62,239 nt of DNA from Setomelanomma holmii (Eukaryota; Ascomycota; Dothideomycetes; Pleosporales; Phaeosphaeriaceae). Under the pieces are notes generated by a model. That model worked only from the letters and a program-made list of their open reading frames with translations, was not told the DNA's origin and made no database searches. Made by a program: the position numbers and the translations under genes. Positions 22,737-32,907 of the stretch are shown one piece after another (position 1 is the stretch's first letter; every line of letters starts with the position of its first letter). The stretch is taken from the NCBI GenBank assembly GCA_010015745.1, contig ML978308.1, positions 1-62,239 on the forward strand. The letters run 5' to 3'.

Positions 22737-23280
22737 AACATTGGGCAGATACTACATGCAGCTATGGACATTGAGCCTATGACGTAGATTATTTCTGCTA
22801 CCACTTCAGACTCTAGCGACCTTGTTCTATTCCCAATGTGATACATTCAGCAATACTGACATGGCAAGAAAAAGAGCTTCCTTAAGGCTAGATATATTCA
22901 CTACCTTTCCATGCGAAATGCGACGATGATGGCATGCGTGGGGTGGAAGCTAAGAGCTCCTTCAAAGGTGCTAGCGCCGTGGAGCTAGTGGAGCTACTTG
23001 CACGGCTCAACCTGCAACTCCATCATCGTGAATGCTAGGTCTTCGTCCACGCCTGAAGACTCGACCCTCTCTCCTCGACCTCATCCAGAAGAAGGACATC
23101 GACCAGATCTCCGCTTCTGTCGCCCAAGTCCGTCCTGTCCTCGAGGCCGACGTTGAGCCACGCCGTGTGCCGCTGCCTACGAGCCCACTGATAGCACCGC
23201 AACCCGAGCCGAAGCAGCTTCCGCCGCGTATAACATTGCAGGAAGATAGTGAGGAAGAAGAAAGGAAGAAAGTCGCAAAG

Positions 23281-26200
23281 ATGCCTCCTGTAAGCTTTGC
23301 TGGGTGTATGGGTCAATGCAGTGCGGACAGCTAATGGCGGGGCGACAGAAATCACAGAAGAAGGCGGACGAGACGCCTGAGAACGAGCATGGTATGTTGT
23401 GACACTCAAGAGCGAAGTTGCGCTCCAGAACTCATTCGCTAATGATGTACAGGCACCGTCTTCTCCGTCTCCGGGTACGTTAACGCATGCCAACGATTGC
23501 ACCGCATACTGACCACGATAGCCCTGTCATTGTGGCCGAGAACATGATCGGAGTGGCCATGTACGAGCTTGTATGTGATTTGGAAGCTTCAAAGGGACCA
23601 AGTATTAACAGCGACAGGTTCGTGTGAGCCACGACAATCTTGTGGGAGAGGTTATTCGAATCGACGCCGACAAGGCCACCATCCAGGTCTACGAGGAAAC
23701 AGGTGCGTGTATCACAATATATTGTCGAACATGCAGCTAACACCACTCAGCCGGTGTGACTGTTGGCGACCCCGTCATTAGGTCTGGACAGCCATTATCC
23801 GTGGAGCTTGGCCCAGGTCTGATGGAGACCATCTACGACGGTATTCAGCGCCCACTCAAGGGTATCGCCGATGAATCGAAGAGCATCTACATCCCCCGCG
23901 GTATCAACTTGCCTGCCCTCGACCGCAAGAAGAAGTGGGACTTCACACCCGGCAAGCTGAAGGTTGGAGACCACATCACTGGCGGCGACGTCTTCGGCAC
24001 CGTATTCGAGAACAGTCTCCTCAACGAGCACAGGATTCTCCTCCCGCCGCGTGCGAAGGGAACCATCACTCGCATCGCAGAGAAGGGCAGCTACACTGTT
24101 GACGAGAAGATTCTGGAGCTCGAGTTCAACGATACCAAGTCCGAGTACAGCATGATGCACCGATGGCCTGTGCGAGTACCCCGTCCTTCCACCGAGAAGC
24201 TGTCCTCTGACCGACCGCTCATTGTCGGCCAACGTGTGCTCGACTCCCTCTTTCCCAGTGTCCAGGGTGGAACCGTGTGCATTCCTGGCGCTTTCGGGTG
24301 CGGCAAGACTGTCATTTCCCAATCTCTGTCCAAGTTCTCCAATAGTGATATCATCGTGTACGTTGGATGTGGTGAGCGCGGTAATGAGATGGCTGAAGTC
24401 TTGATGGATTTCCCTGAGGTATGCGAAGTGTTTCAGATTAACAGAAGACATTGCTGACATATTCAGCTCACTATCAACGTCAATGGCAAGCAGGAGCCTA
24501 TCATGAAGCGTACTACTCTTATCGCCAATACTTCGAACATGCCTGTGGCTGCTCGAGAAGCCTCCATCTATACTGGTAAGTGTCCTTCTTTCTCTCACCT
24601 GTGACAAAATTTTCTATCACCTTCGTACTTTCCTTGGGGTCCAAGTGCCCTTCCTCTTTTCGTCATCGCACCTTCCTCTAGACATCGTCCAAACTTCCCT
24701 GGAGCCATGGCGCCTTCTTCAACTATGGCATCGACGATGCCATCGCCTCACCGCCGTCCCGAACCATGTCTTCTATCCTCCCACCCCATGAGCGCTCAGC
24801 ATGGTGTTGAGCAACATGGAGTTCCACGGCAGCCTCAGCGAGGATGAACAACTATGCGACGTCAATTGTGACGATGCCGACTTCCTCACCCACGACGCTG
24901 TGTCTCAGCTTGTCGATGACCGGACATTCGAGCCATCGATGCACCGGATTGGTACATGAATTGAGAGTTCAGGATTCTATTCTCTGAGCGCTCTTCATAC
25001 GACAGCATAGCTGCCTGCTCAGTTCTCACCTTCGCGCCAAATCTTCACGACGCTCTTACTTCACCAGTTTCACCTTCCATCGTCTTCTTCAAGTCCCTGC
25101 CGTTCATTCCTGACGGTAAGATCTGGGCTGTCTATGTCATCGTCATGGAGAAGGATGGCTGTCCTATTCACATCTATATCGGATCTGGCACAGACGCTAT
25201 CTACGGAACGTCCGACGGAGTCCGACATTATCGACCAGATAGCAGAATTTTTCCGCGCTTTGTGCGTCAAGCATTTGAGCAAGGCTATCATATATCGCAT
25301 TGCGGTCTGCTCTGCTGGACTCCCCTGCCAAATCCAGGACTCGTTCCAAGGGTCAGAGCACGCTTTTTAGGCCTGGAAGCGCTCTTCACAATCCTCTTTT
25401 TTGCGGCGCATGCCAATATCACAGACGCGTGCCACAGACACCTACTGCTCTGGGAGCGTGCTTCAGCTACTTGGCAACCGCTCTGCTCGCATCTGCCTCT
25501 AGCTGAAAAGATTGAGGGCGACATCCAGATGACTGAGGAGGAGCTTGAGATTGTAGCTGCCCTGAAAAAGATCAAGCGGGCCCATTATCTCAAAGACCAT
25601 TGAGCCGCCAAAAAAGCCAAGGATGTGGAAGCCTACCGGGCCAGCGATACGAAGACAAAGAATGCCTGGGCTGAGAAGAATCGAGGCCGAGTCAATAAGA
25701 CTGCAGCAAAGGTCAGAAAGAATGCAAAAGCTTCGCAACGATTCTACTGCGAAGTCTGCAGCCTCGCCTTGCAGAGCCAGGATGCACTCAACGCACATCT
25801 CGACACGCAAGCACATGCTGATGAAGAGGCTGGCATCGAGAAGACTGAGCTGTCACAATACGCCATCAACAGGAAGACCAAGCGTGCTGCCGCCAAAGCC
25901 AATGCTGAGCATTATTGTCCTCTCTGCAATAAGACTCTCGACACGGACTGGGCTCTGAAGCGCCACAGGAAAGGTCCCCGACACCTTGCGAGAGAGGCGG
26001 CGGCTTCCAACTAATCCGCCATTCCGTTCGCTTTTTTTTTAAAACTTTTATACCAACATTTCAAACACTAATCATTCACTAGGAATTTGCATCAGCGAAT
26101 ATTTCCGTGACCAAGGTAAAGATGTTGCCATGATGGCTGACTCCTCTTCGCGATGGGCTGAGGCTCTTCGTGAGATTTCTGGTCGTCTTGGAGAGATGCC

Positions 26201-26985
26201 CGCTGATCAAGGCTTCCCGGCCTACTTGGGTGCAAAGCTTGCGTCTTTCTACGAGCGCGCTGGTCGTGTCCAGGCACTCGGTAGCCCTGAGCGCTTCGGC
26301 AGTGTGTCCATTGTCGGTGCCGTCAGCCCCCCGGGTGGTGACTTCTCAGATCCTGTCACGACTAGTACGCTCAACATTGTGCAAGTCTTCTGGGGTCTCG
26401 ATAAGAAGCTCGCACAGCGAAAGCATTTTCCTTCGGTCAACACTTCGATCAGTTACAGTAAATATACTGGACCTCTGGACAAGTACTACGCGAAGAACAA
26501 CCCCGACTTTCCTCGGTTGCGCGATCGCATCAAGGAGCTGTTGACAACATCGGACGATCTCGATCAGGTCGTGCAGCTTGTCGGTAAATCTGCTTTGGGC
26601 GATTCAGACAAGATCACTCTCGATGTTGCGACACTGTTGAAGGAAGATTTCCTCCAGCAGAACGGTTACTCAGATTACGATCAGTTCTGCCCGTTGTGGA
26701 AGACTGAGTGGATGATGAAGAACATGATGGCATTCCACGATGAGGCACAAAAGGCAGTCTCACAAGGCCACAGCTGGCCGAAGATCCGTGACTCGACATC
26801 GGAGATCCAGTCTCAGCTTCGTAGCATGAAGTTCGAGCTGCCCAGCGAAGGTCAGGAGGCAGTCGTCAAGAAGGTACGTCTTGTCACATTTTGACACCCC
26901 AAAGGAATGTCAGCTAATATGAAACTAGTACGAGGAATTGCTACAGAAGATGACCGACAAGTTCGCGGCGGTGATCGACGAGTAA
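23281..26985 (+). CDS. VMA1: V-type proton ATPase catalytic subunit A
   Basis: Nine exons: 23281-23289, 23349-23391, 23453-23474, 23522-23570, 23618-23702, 23751-24418, 24467-24575, 26083-26873 and 26929-26985. Joined in frame they give 610 residues, the normal length. This is the ATP-hydrolysing subunit of the V1 sector that acidifies vacuoles. Visible features are TVFSVSGPVIVAENMIG at the N-terminus, Walker A GAFGCGKTVI, VYVGCGERGNEM, MADSSSRWAEALREISGRLGEMP (the catalytic region) and GAVSPPGGDFSDPV. The six introns in the 5' half and the last intron are 46-61 nt. Intron 7, between ASIYT-G and ICISEYF, is 1,507 nt and contains a nuclease gene. An in-frame ATG 83 codons upstream (23032) with no stop between could extend the N-terminus, but the family start matches 23281. 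There is no intein at the yeast site. Confidence 0.95.
24576..26082 (+). mobile_element. Candidate mobile spliceosomal intron carrying a homing-endonuclease-like gene
   Basis: Intron 7 of the V-ATPase A gene. The donor is G|GTAAGT at 24576 and the acceptor CACTAG ends at 26082, with an ACTAAT branch-like site at 26067-26072, all standard spliceosomal signals. Removing it gives the conserved protein sequence with no residue added or lost (phase 1). At 1,507 nt it is far longer than the other introns in this gene (46-61 nt). It contains a same-strand GIY-YIG / zinc-finger ORF from about 24690 to 26014, and a T9-T10 run follows at about 26031. No inverted or direct terminal repeats were noticed. 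The insertion lies in a highly conserved ATPase region, as expected for homing elements. Mobility is inference. Confidence 0.7.
24965..26014 (+). pseudogene. Intron-encoded GIY-YIG nuclease with two C2H2 zinc fingers (interrupted)
   Basis: Open frame 24965-26014 (350 codons), broken once by TGA at 25601-25603 and preceded by TGA at 24962-24964. Upstream, protein-like segments in two other frames (about 24690-24780 and 24800-24950) suggest a decayed N-terminus. The nuclease core reads WAVYVIV (GIY position, 25124-25144), then 14 residues on IYIGSGT (YIG, about 25172-25192), GVRHY with the expected catalytic Arg (25223-25225), and LGLEALFT with the expected Glu (25376-25378). After the stop come a Lys/Arg-rich linker and two fingers of the form C-x2-C-x12-H-x5-H (about 25748-25815 and 25916-25983), the spacing of U1/matrin-type fingers. 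GIY-YIG enzymes are common homing endonucleases. The target and activity here are unknown, and the stops suggest recent decay. Confidence 0.65.
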
Positions 26986-27462
26986 TTGCAGTACTATATA
27001 GCGAGTTGATTCCGTAAACCTTGAACATATATTGAGAATTGTACCAAGATTCAAACGTTGATGCCTGGTCTGCTGACGACGATGTTTCGCGTCCGTGACC
27101 GCAGCAATCGTCATATGCGACATTCGTGTCTTGCCACTCACGAGAATCTCCATCCACAGTTACTATAGTATTCCATAAGTATCGTGCCGTGAAAATCTTC
27201 ACGTCTGCTGCACAACATCGCTCGCACTCAAACAGAGATTACGCAGTTGTTGGTGAAGACCACCGATCTGAGCAAAGCCACGTCGTGGCGTTGTGGCGTC
27301 ACTAGCGCATGAGCATACGCACCTGCCGTACACCGTAGCTACGCAACCCCAGCTTCTCAAACACTTTCGCCTTCTGCGACCCAAATAACACCTTTCTACT
27401 CAAACTCACCACTACAAATACCTCGCTGTACCCGAGCAACTCCGCAACCGCCCTCGCCTGCC

Positions 27463-29851
27463 ATGGCGACAAACCCTAATGCGTAGGCACATGTCTGAAC
27501 AGCCCCACGCAGCGCCGAAGCTAACACTTGGGCAGCATCAACGTGAACGACCCGGGGCTGATCACACTCGTGAACAAGCTGCAGGATGTCTTCACCACCG
27601 TCGGAGTACGTTGCCTTCTTTACGCCGCTAGCTGCAGACAGCAACAATTATAGGACCCTCGAGCCGCATACTGATGCCTACGTCAGGTCCAAAACCCCAT
27701 AGATCTCCCTCAAATCGCCGTAGTAGGATCGCAATCTAGCGGGAAGAGTTCCGTGTTAGAGAACATTGTTGGACGAGACTTGTGAGTGCCGGCAGTAGCT
27801 ATGATAAGGCTTTGGCCTTTGCGACAGGATACTGACCGCAAGATGCATAGTTTACCTCGAGGAACCGGTATCGTCACGCGAAGACCGCTCATTCTCCAGC
27901 TCATCAATCGCGCGGCGCAAACACAAACAAACGGCGTGTCCGAGGAGGTCAAGTCGGCAGACAACCAGAATAACGTTGATGAGTGGGGCGAGTTCTTGCA
28001 CATTCCAGGACAGAAGTTCCATGACTTCAACAAGATCAGGGAAGAGATTGTGCGAGAAACAGAGTCAAAGACTGGTCGCAATGCGGGTATCTCGCCGGCA
28101 CCCATCAACCTGCGGATATACTCGCCCAATGTCCTCACACTCACACTGGTCGACTTGCCCGGTCTGACAAAGGTGCCAGTGGGAGATCAGCCTAGGGATA
28201 TTGAGCGTCAAATCCGCGAGATGGTTCTCAAACAGATCAGCAAGTCCAACGCCATTATTCTGGCAGTCACAGCAGCCAACACCGATTTGGCTAACTCGGA
28301 CGGTCTCAAGCTGGCACGCGAGGTCGACCCTGAAGGTCAACGGACAATCGGTGTGCTCACCAAGGTCGATTTGATGGACGATGGCACAGATGTCGTCGAT
28401 ATTCTGGCTGGTCGCATCATTCCGCTGCGGTTAGGATACGTCCCAGTCGTGAATCGAGGACAGAGGGATATCGAAAACAAGAAGGCGATATCCTACGCAC
28501 TCGAGCACGAGCGGCAATTTTTCGAGAACCACAAGGCATACCGAAATAAGGCTGCCTACTGCGGTACCCCGTATCTGGCGCGCAAGCTCAATTTGGTAGG
28601 TCCAGGCTCTATACTCCTCGCAAGAACATACTAATCGAACCAGATCCTCATGATGCACATCAAACAAACACTACCAGAGATCAAGGCCCGCATAGCATCT
28701 TCACTGCAAAAGTACCAAGCAGAACTCGCCTCGCTCGGCAACTCCATGCTCGGCAACAGCTCGAACATTGTTCTAGACATGATCACATCGTTCACCAGGG
28801 AATACCAAGGCGTCCTCGAGGGTAACAACCAGGAGTTGTCGGCAACGGAACTCTCTGGTGGTGCTCGTATTTCTTTCGTATACCACGAGCTGTATGCCAA
28901 CGGTGTCAAGGCCGTGGACCCATTCGACCAGGTCAAAGATGTCGACATCCGGACTGTCCTCTACAACTCCTCGGGCTCATCGCCTGCGCTTTTCGTTGGT
29001 ACCACCGCATTCGAACTTATTGTCAAGCAACAAATCAAGCGACTGGAAGAGCCCAGCATCAAGTGTGTAAGCTTGGTGTATGACGAGTTAATTCGCATCC
29101 TTGGACAGCTTCTTGGCAAGACGTCTTTCAGGCGGTACCCCGCACTGAAGGAGAAGCTACATGCTGTCGTCGTTGCGTTCTTCAAGCAGGCCATGGACCC
29201 CACCAATAAGCTAGTAAGAGATCTTGTCGCCATGGAGTCTTGCTACATCAACACCGGTCATCCAGACTTCATCAACGGCTCGCGCGCCATGGCCATCGTT
29301 CACGAGCGACACAACGCGAGCAAGCCCCAGCAGGTTGATCCCAAGACCGGAAAGCCACTACCGCCGTCTGTTCCTCCCCGGTCGATTTCGCCTTCGCTTG
29401 ACCCCAATGAGGGTGGTGGTTTCTTCGGGTCATTCTTCGCAAGCAAGAACAAGAAGAAGATGGCAGCTATGGAGCCGCCGCCACCAACGCTGAAGGCATC
29501 TGGTACTCTATCCGAGAAGGAGGCTCAAGAAGTCGAAGTCATCAGTACGTCATTACCCTATTATACATGCCACGTGCTCGTGCTAATGCAGAAACAGAAC
29601 TGCTCATCACTTCCTACTTCAACATCGTGCGCCGAACAATGATCGACATGGTACCAAAGGCCATCATGTTGAACCTCGTAACATGGACCAAGGAGAACAT
29701 GCAGGGCGAGCTCCTAACAAACATGTACAAGACAGACGAGCTTGATGAGCTGCTGAAGGAGTCAGAGTACACTGTGCGGAGGCGGAAAGACTGCCAGCAG
29801 ATGGTGGAGAGCTTGACGAAAGCGCAGGAGATTGTGAACCAGGTGCAGTAG
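27463..29851 (+). CDS. VPS1: Dynamin-family GTPase Vps1
   Basis: Six exons, 27463-27482, 27536-27605, 27687-27781, 27851-28595, 28644-29544 and 29598-29851, give 694 residues, close to yeast Vps1 (704). It is a large GTPase that pinches membranes in vacuolar protein sorting, endocytosis and peroxisome division. The G1 motif is GSQSSGKSSVLE, switch region RGTGIVTRRPL, G3 DLPGLTKVPVGDQP and G4 TKVDLMDDGTD. The middle domain follows, and the C-terminal GTPase effector domain contains RRTMIDMVPKAIMLNLV and RRRKDCQQMVESL. Introns are 48-81 nt. The last acceptor has two possible AGs six nt apart (29590-29591 or 29596-29597), which would add or remove two residues. The one used here gives the conserved VIKLLI. 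The first exon is only 20 nt. Confidence 0.95.
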
Positions 29852-30190
29852 ACGAGCGTAGGATTGGGACGTTGGTGATAGACAACTTTAGCTTTGTCGT
29901 TTTATGTAGCGTGTTTGGAAGGGGACTAGAATTGCGAATGCTTTGAGCCTGTTCATAATGTAGCGAAATGAGTGATATGTAGGCAAACATTTCAAACACA
30001 CTGGATCTCGAAGACCCACACATCCAGTCCTCATCAGAACTGGTGATAGAATGTCGCAGTCGTGTTAGCATTCAGGCTTCGAGCTGCAGCTCCGTAATGC
30101 CACTAGCGCCTAATCCGGCAACCGCCGCCCGAACTTCTCAAAAGTGTACCAAGATCACGAGCAACCGCGAGCATCCACACCACAGCAGCT
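29852..30190. promoter_or_regulatory. Vps1 3' region and bL27m promoter
   Basis: About 340 bp between two same-strand genes. It presumably holds the Vps1 terminator and the next promoter. No distinctive motif was seen. Confidence 0.3.
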
Positions 30191-31099
30191 ATGTTGCTCC
30201 CACGAATACTTGCGCCCGTTCGCGCATCGATACAAGCATCCGCCAAGCTCGCTGCACCTTCTAAACAAGTACTCGAGGCCCTTCGCGCCGTCAATGCCTC
30301 ATCTACGCCCACGCCCGCACCGACCGTCACACTCTCCTTCGTCCGCCATGCCTCGCATCAATCGCAAGGTCGAGCGAACGGTGCCAAGGATGGGCCTGGA
30401 AAGCGCTTGGGAGCCAAGAAGAGCGGCGGTACGTGCTCTCTCCCACAACTCGTCCTCCATCAGACTTGGAAGCGCAATGGCTGACACCTCATTTGCACAG
30501 GCGAATACGTGATCCCAGGAAACATCATCTTCCGCCAACGCGGCACGTCCTGGTTCCCCGGCGAGAACTGCAAATTCGGACGAGACCACTGCATCTTCGC
30601 GACCGAGAGCGGGTACGTCAGGTACTATAAGGATCCGAGGAAACATCCGAAACGACAGTATATTGGCGTCGCGCTGGAGAAGGAACATGTCCTGCCGTAT
30701 AGTCCAAATGCACCCCGGCATCGAAGGTTGAATATGGTTGCTGTGGATGTCGAGCAGCCAGAGACACAGCCTGCGGTGCTGGGGCAGGAAGAGGTCGTGG
30801 AGGAAGGTGGGCAAGTCCTCATCGCGAGTGGGAGTGCGGCTGGAGAAGGCAAGAAGGCAGCGTTGGAGGGTAGGGAGAATAGGGTTCTGAGTATGAGCAA
30901 AAAGGGTTATGCGTTCCGCGAGGCCAACTGGCAGATTGGACGGGCGGCGGAGCGCGCGAATGTTCAGGTCAAGGAGTTTGTGCCGGGTGATAGGTGGGCG
31001 GCGTGGAGGAAGAGTCAGGCGAGGATTGCGGCGAATGAGGAGAAGAGGAGGTTGAGGAATTCGAGCAAGAAGGGAGGGAAGGCTAAGAAGGCGAGGTAA
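30191..31099 (+). CDS. MRP7: Mitochondrial large ribosomal subunit protein bL27m
   Basis: Two exons, 30191-30428 and 30501-31099, with a 72-nt intron (G|GTACGT..GCACAG) falling between the two Gly of the L27 signature; 278 residues. A basic N-terminal presequence (MLLPRILAPVRASIQASAKLAA) is followed by FVRHASHQSQGRANGAKDGPGKRLGAKKSGGEYVIPGNIIFRQRG in order, the canonical bL27 block that lines the peptidyl-transferase tunnel region. The downstream part (HCIFATESGYVRYYKDP) completes the domain, and a fungal-specific C-terminal extension of about 150 residues ends in a strongly basic tail (RRLRNSSKKGGKAKKAR). In yeast the orthologue is called Mrp7. Confidence 0.93.
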
Positions 31100-31174
31100 A
31101 TGTCAGTCCAGAGTGCCCAGGTTTGGCATGTATAAATATGATGTGGGATGGATTATGATGGGATATATTGCGCG

Positions 31175-32422
31175 CTACAACTTCGCTGTGTCTTGCCAGA
31201 CCAGCCCTCCTTTCTCCTCGGTGTATTGTCGTCCCTTTGACCATCCCAGCCATGTCTTCAACGTCTCCTCCCCACCGTCCCCAGGCCTCAAACCCTTCTC
31301 ACTCCATCCACTCCCTTCAACTCCTATCCCCTGCCCAACAGCTGCATCTCTATCTGCATCGCCCTCATGAACCGCATACCCAGGCGTACTCTTCAACGTC
31401 ACCGCAGGTCTCTGCTCATGCCCCTGCTTCTCCAACTCCTCATGCGTGAAAACAGGCGTACTACACGCATCCGTCCCATCGAAAATAGCCTCCCACTCAT
31501 CCCTCGTCTTCTCCTTGAATTTTCGTGCGAAGAAGTCCTTTAGCTTCGGCCAATCCGCACGGTTATCCCTGTCCCCTGGCAGATCCGATGCCTTGAGTCC
31601 CAATCCCTTGAGCAGTTCGGCATAGAATTGTGGCTCAATCGCACCAACGGCCATATACCGCCCGTCTTTCGTCTCATACGTATCATAAAACGGCGCCCCA
31701 CCATCCAACATATTCGTCCCCCGTTCCCGCTTCCACACCTCATTCTTAAGCCCCAGGCGCGGCATCGTAGCCAGCACAGCGCTCCCGTCGACCATGTTCG
31801 CTTCAACGACTTGTCCGAAGCCGTTATTCTCGCGCGCAAGCAAGGCCAGGAGAATGCCGAGGAAACACATTGCGCCGCCGCCCGCAAAGTCGCCGACAAG
31901 GTTCCCCGGCGGGTAGGGTTTCTCGCCGCGACGCCCGAAGAGAGATAACACGCCCGATACGGCGATGTAGTTTATGTCGTGACCGGCCATGGCTGAGTAC
32001 TTTCCATCCCGTCTGAAGCCTGTCATGCGCGCGACAATTAAGCGCGGATTGATCTTCAACAACACATCAGGCCCCAGACCGGACTTTTCAAGCACGCCCG
32101 GCCGGAACGGGTCGATGAGGACGTCGATTGTCAGGATGAGTTTCTTAATGAGTGCGAGCCCAGCGGGGGATTTCATGTTTACGCATATGCTGGTCTTGCG
32201 GCGTGTGAGCTGGTCGCTGGTGGGTTGGGAGGGGGCGCGGTCGAGGCGCAGGACGGAGGCGCCGTAGTCGGCGAGGAGGAGGCCTGCGAAGGGTCCTAGT
32301 GAACGCCGTGAGCTTCACTGCATGGACTATTGGAGATTTAGTAGGTAAAGTTTACCTGGTGCCAATCCGGCGAATTCAAGAACGCGGATGCCCGTCAAAG
32401 GCGGGTCGGTGCGGCTAGCCAT
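31175..32422 (-). CDS. Alpha-methylacyl-CoA racemase (CoA-transferase family III), peroxisomal
   Basis: Two exons, 32356-32422 and 31175-32295, with a 60-nt intron (G|GTAAAC..ACTAG), give 395 residues. It belongs to the CaiB/AMACR family. The N-terminus reads LTGIRVLEFAGLAPGPFAGLLLADYGA, followed by the CoA-binding RKTSICVNMKSP segment. The catalytic His lies in GHDINYIAVSGVLS and the catalytic Asp in ANMVDGSAVL; both patterns fit racemase rather than transferase members. Racemases interconvert (2R)- and (2S)-methylacyl-CoA so branched acids can enter beta-oxidation. The C-terminus is TAKL, ending in the canonical peroxisomal signal AKL. It is divergent from the Ntn hydrolase gene. Confidence 0.9.
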
Positions 32423-32907
32423 TGTGCGAACGTGGTGATGGCTGGTGTCACTTGGGACGATGAAAGATATGGATACAGCGGACAAGCTCCGAATTAAGAG
32501 ACATGCTCGACGTCGACGTTGCTGGGTGGATGTGAAGTGCGGCTAAGGACTCCCGCGGGGAAGGCGTGCGTGATGCCGAGGTGTGGAGAGTCGGAGATGG
32601 ATCGATCCATGGATTGGGTTTGGGTAGCCGACTTGGCTGGCGAGTCACGACACCAAGACCTTCTACATCACGACCTTAGAACGGCATGGCTCATGAGATC
32701 TTGGCATGACCTTTGAGGGTTGCCGCAAATGATGTGTCCGGTGAGCTGCTGCATGATGGCGGGTGAGGAGGGTAGTACTGTTAGCTCCAGGCATCAGCGT
32801 TCGCACGGTTGACAGGGCTATTGAAGGCATTTGATTGCTCACTTCAATACACCGCACACTGATGTGCTACACCATTTACCTTTGCCTGATCTGTCTTCCA
32901 TGCTATC
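32423..32907. promoter_or_regulatory. Divergent intergenic region
   Basis: A 485-bp gap between head-to-head genes (racemase on minus, Ntn hydrolase on plus). No supported ORF was found. Confidence 0.35.

Noticed and set aside
23795..24607. 270-codon minus-strand ORF
   Set aside because: Antisense to the conserved V-ATPase A exons. No family motif.
24576..26082. VMA1 intein, as in yeast
   Set aside because: The insertion is bounded by GT..AG intron signals, has stops in the VMA1 frame immediately inside it, and lacks intein splicing blocks (N-terminal Cys, C-terminal His-Asn). Its position also differs from the yeast intein, which lies at the Walker A region.
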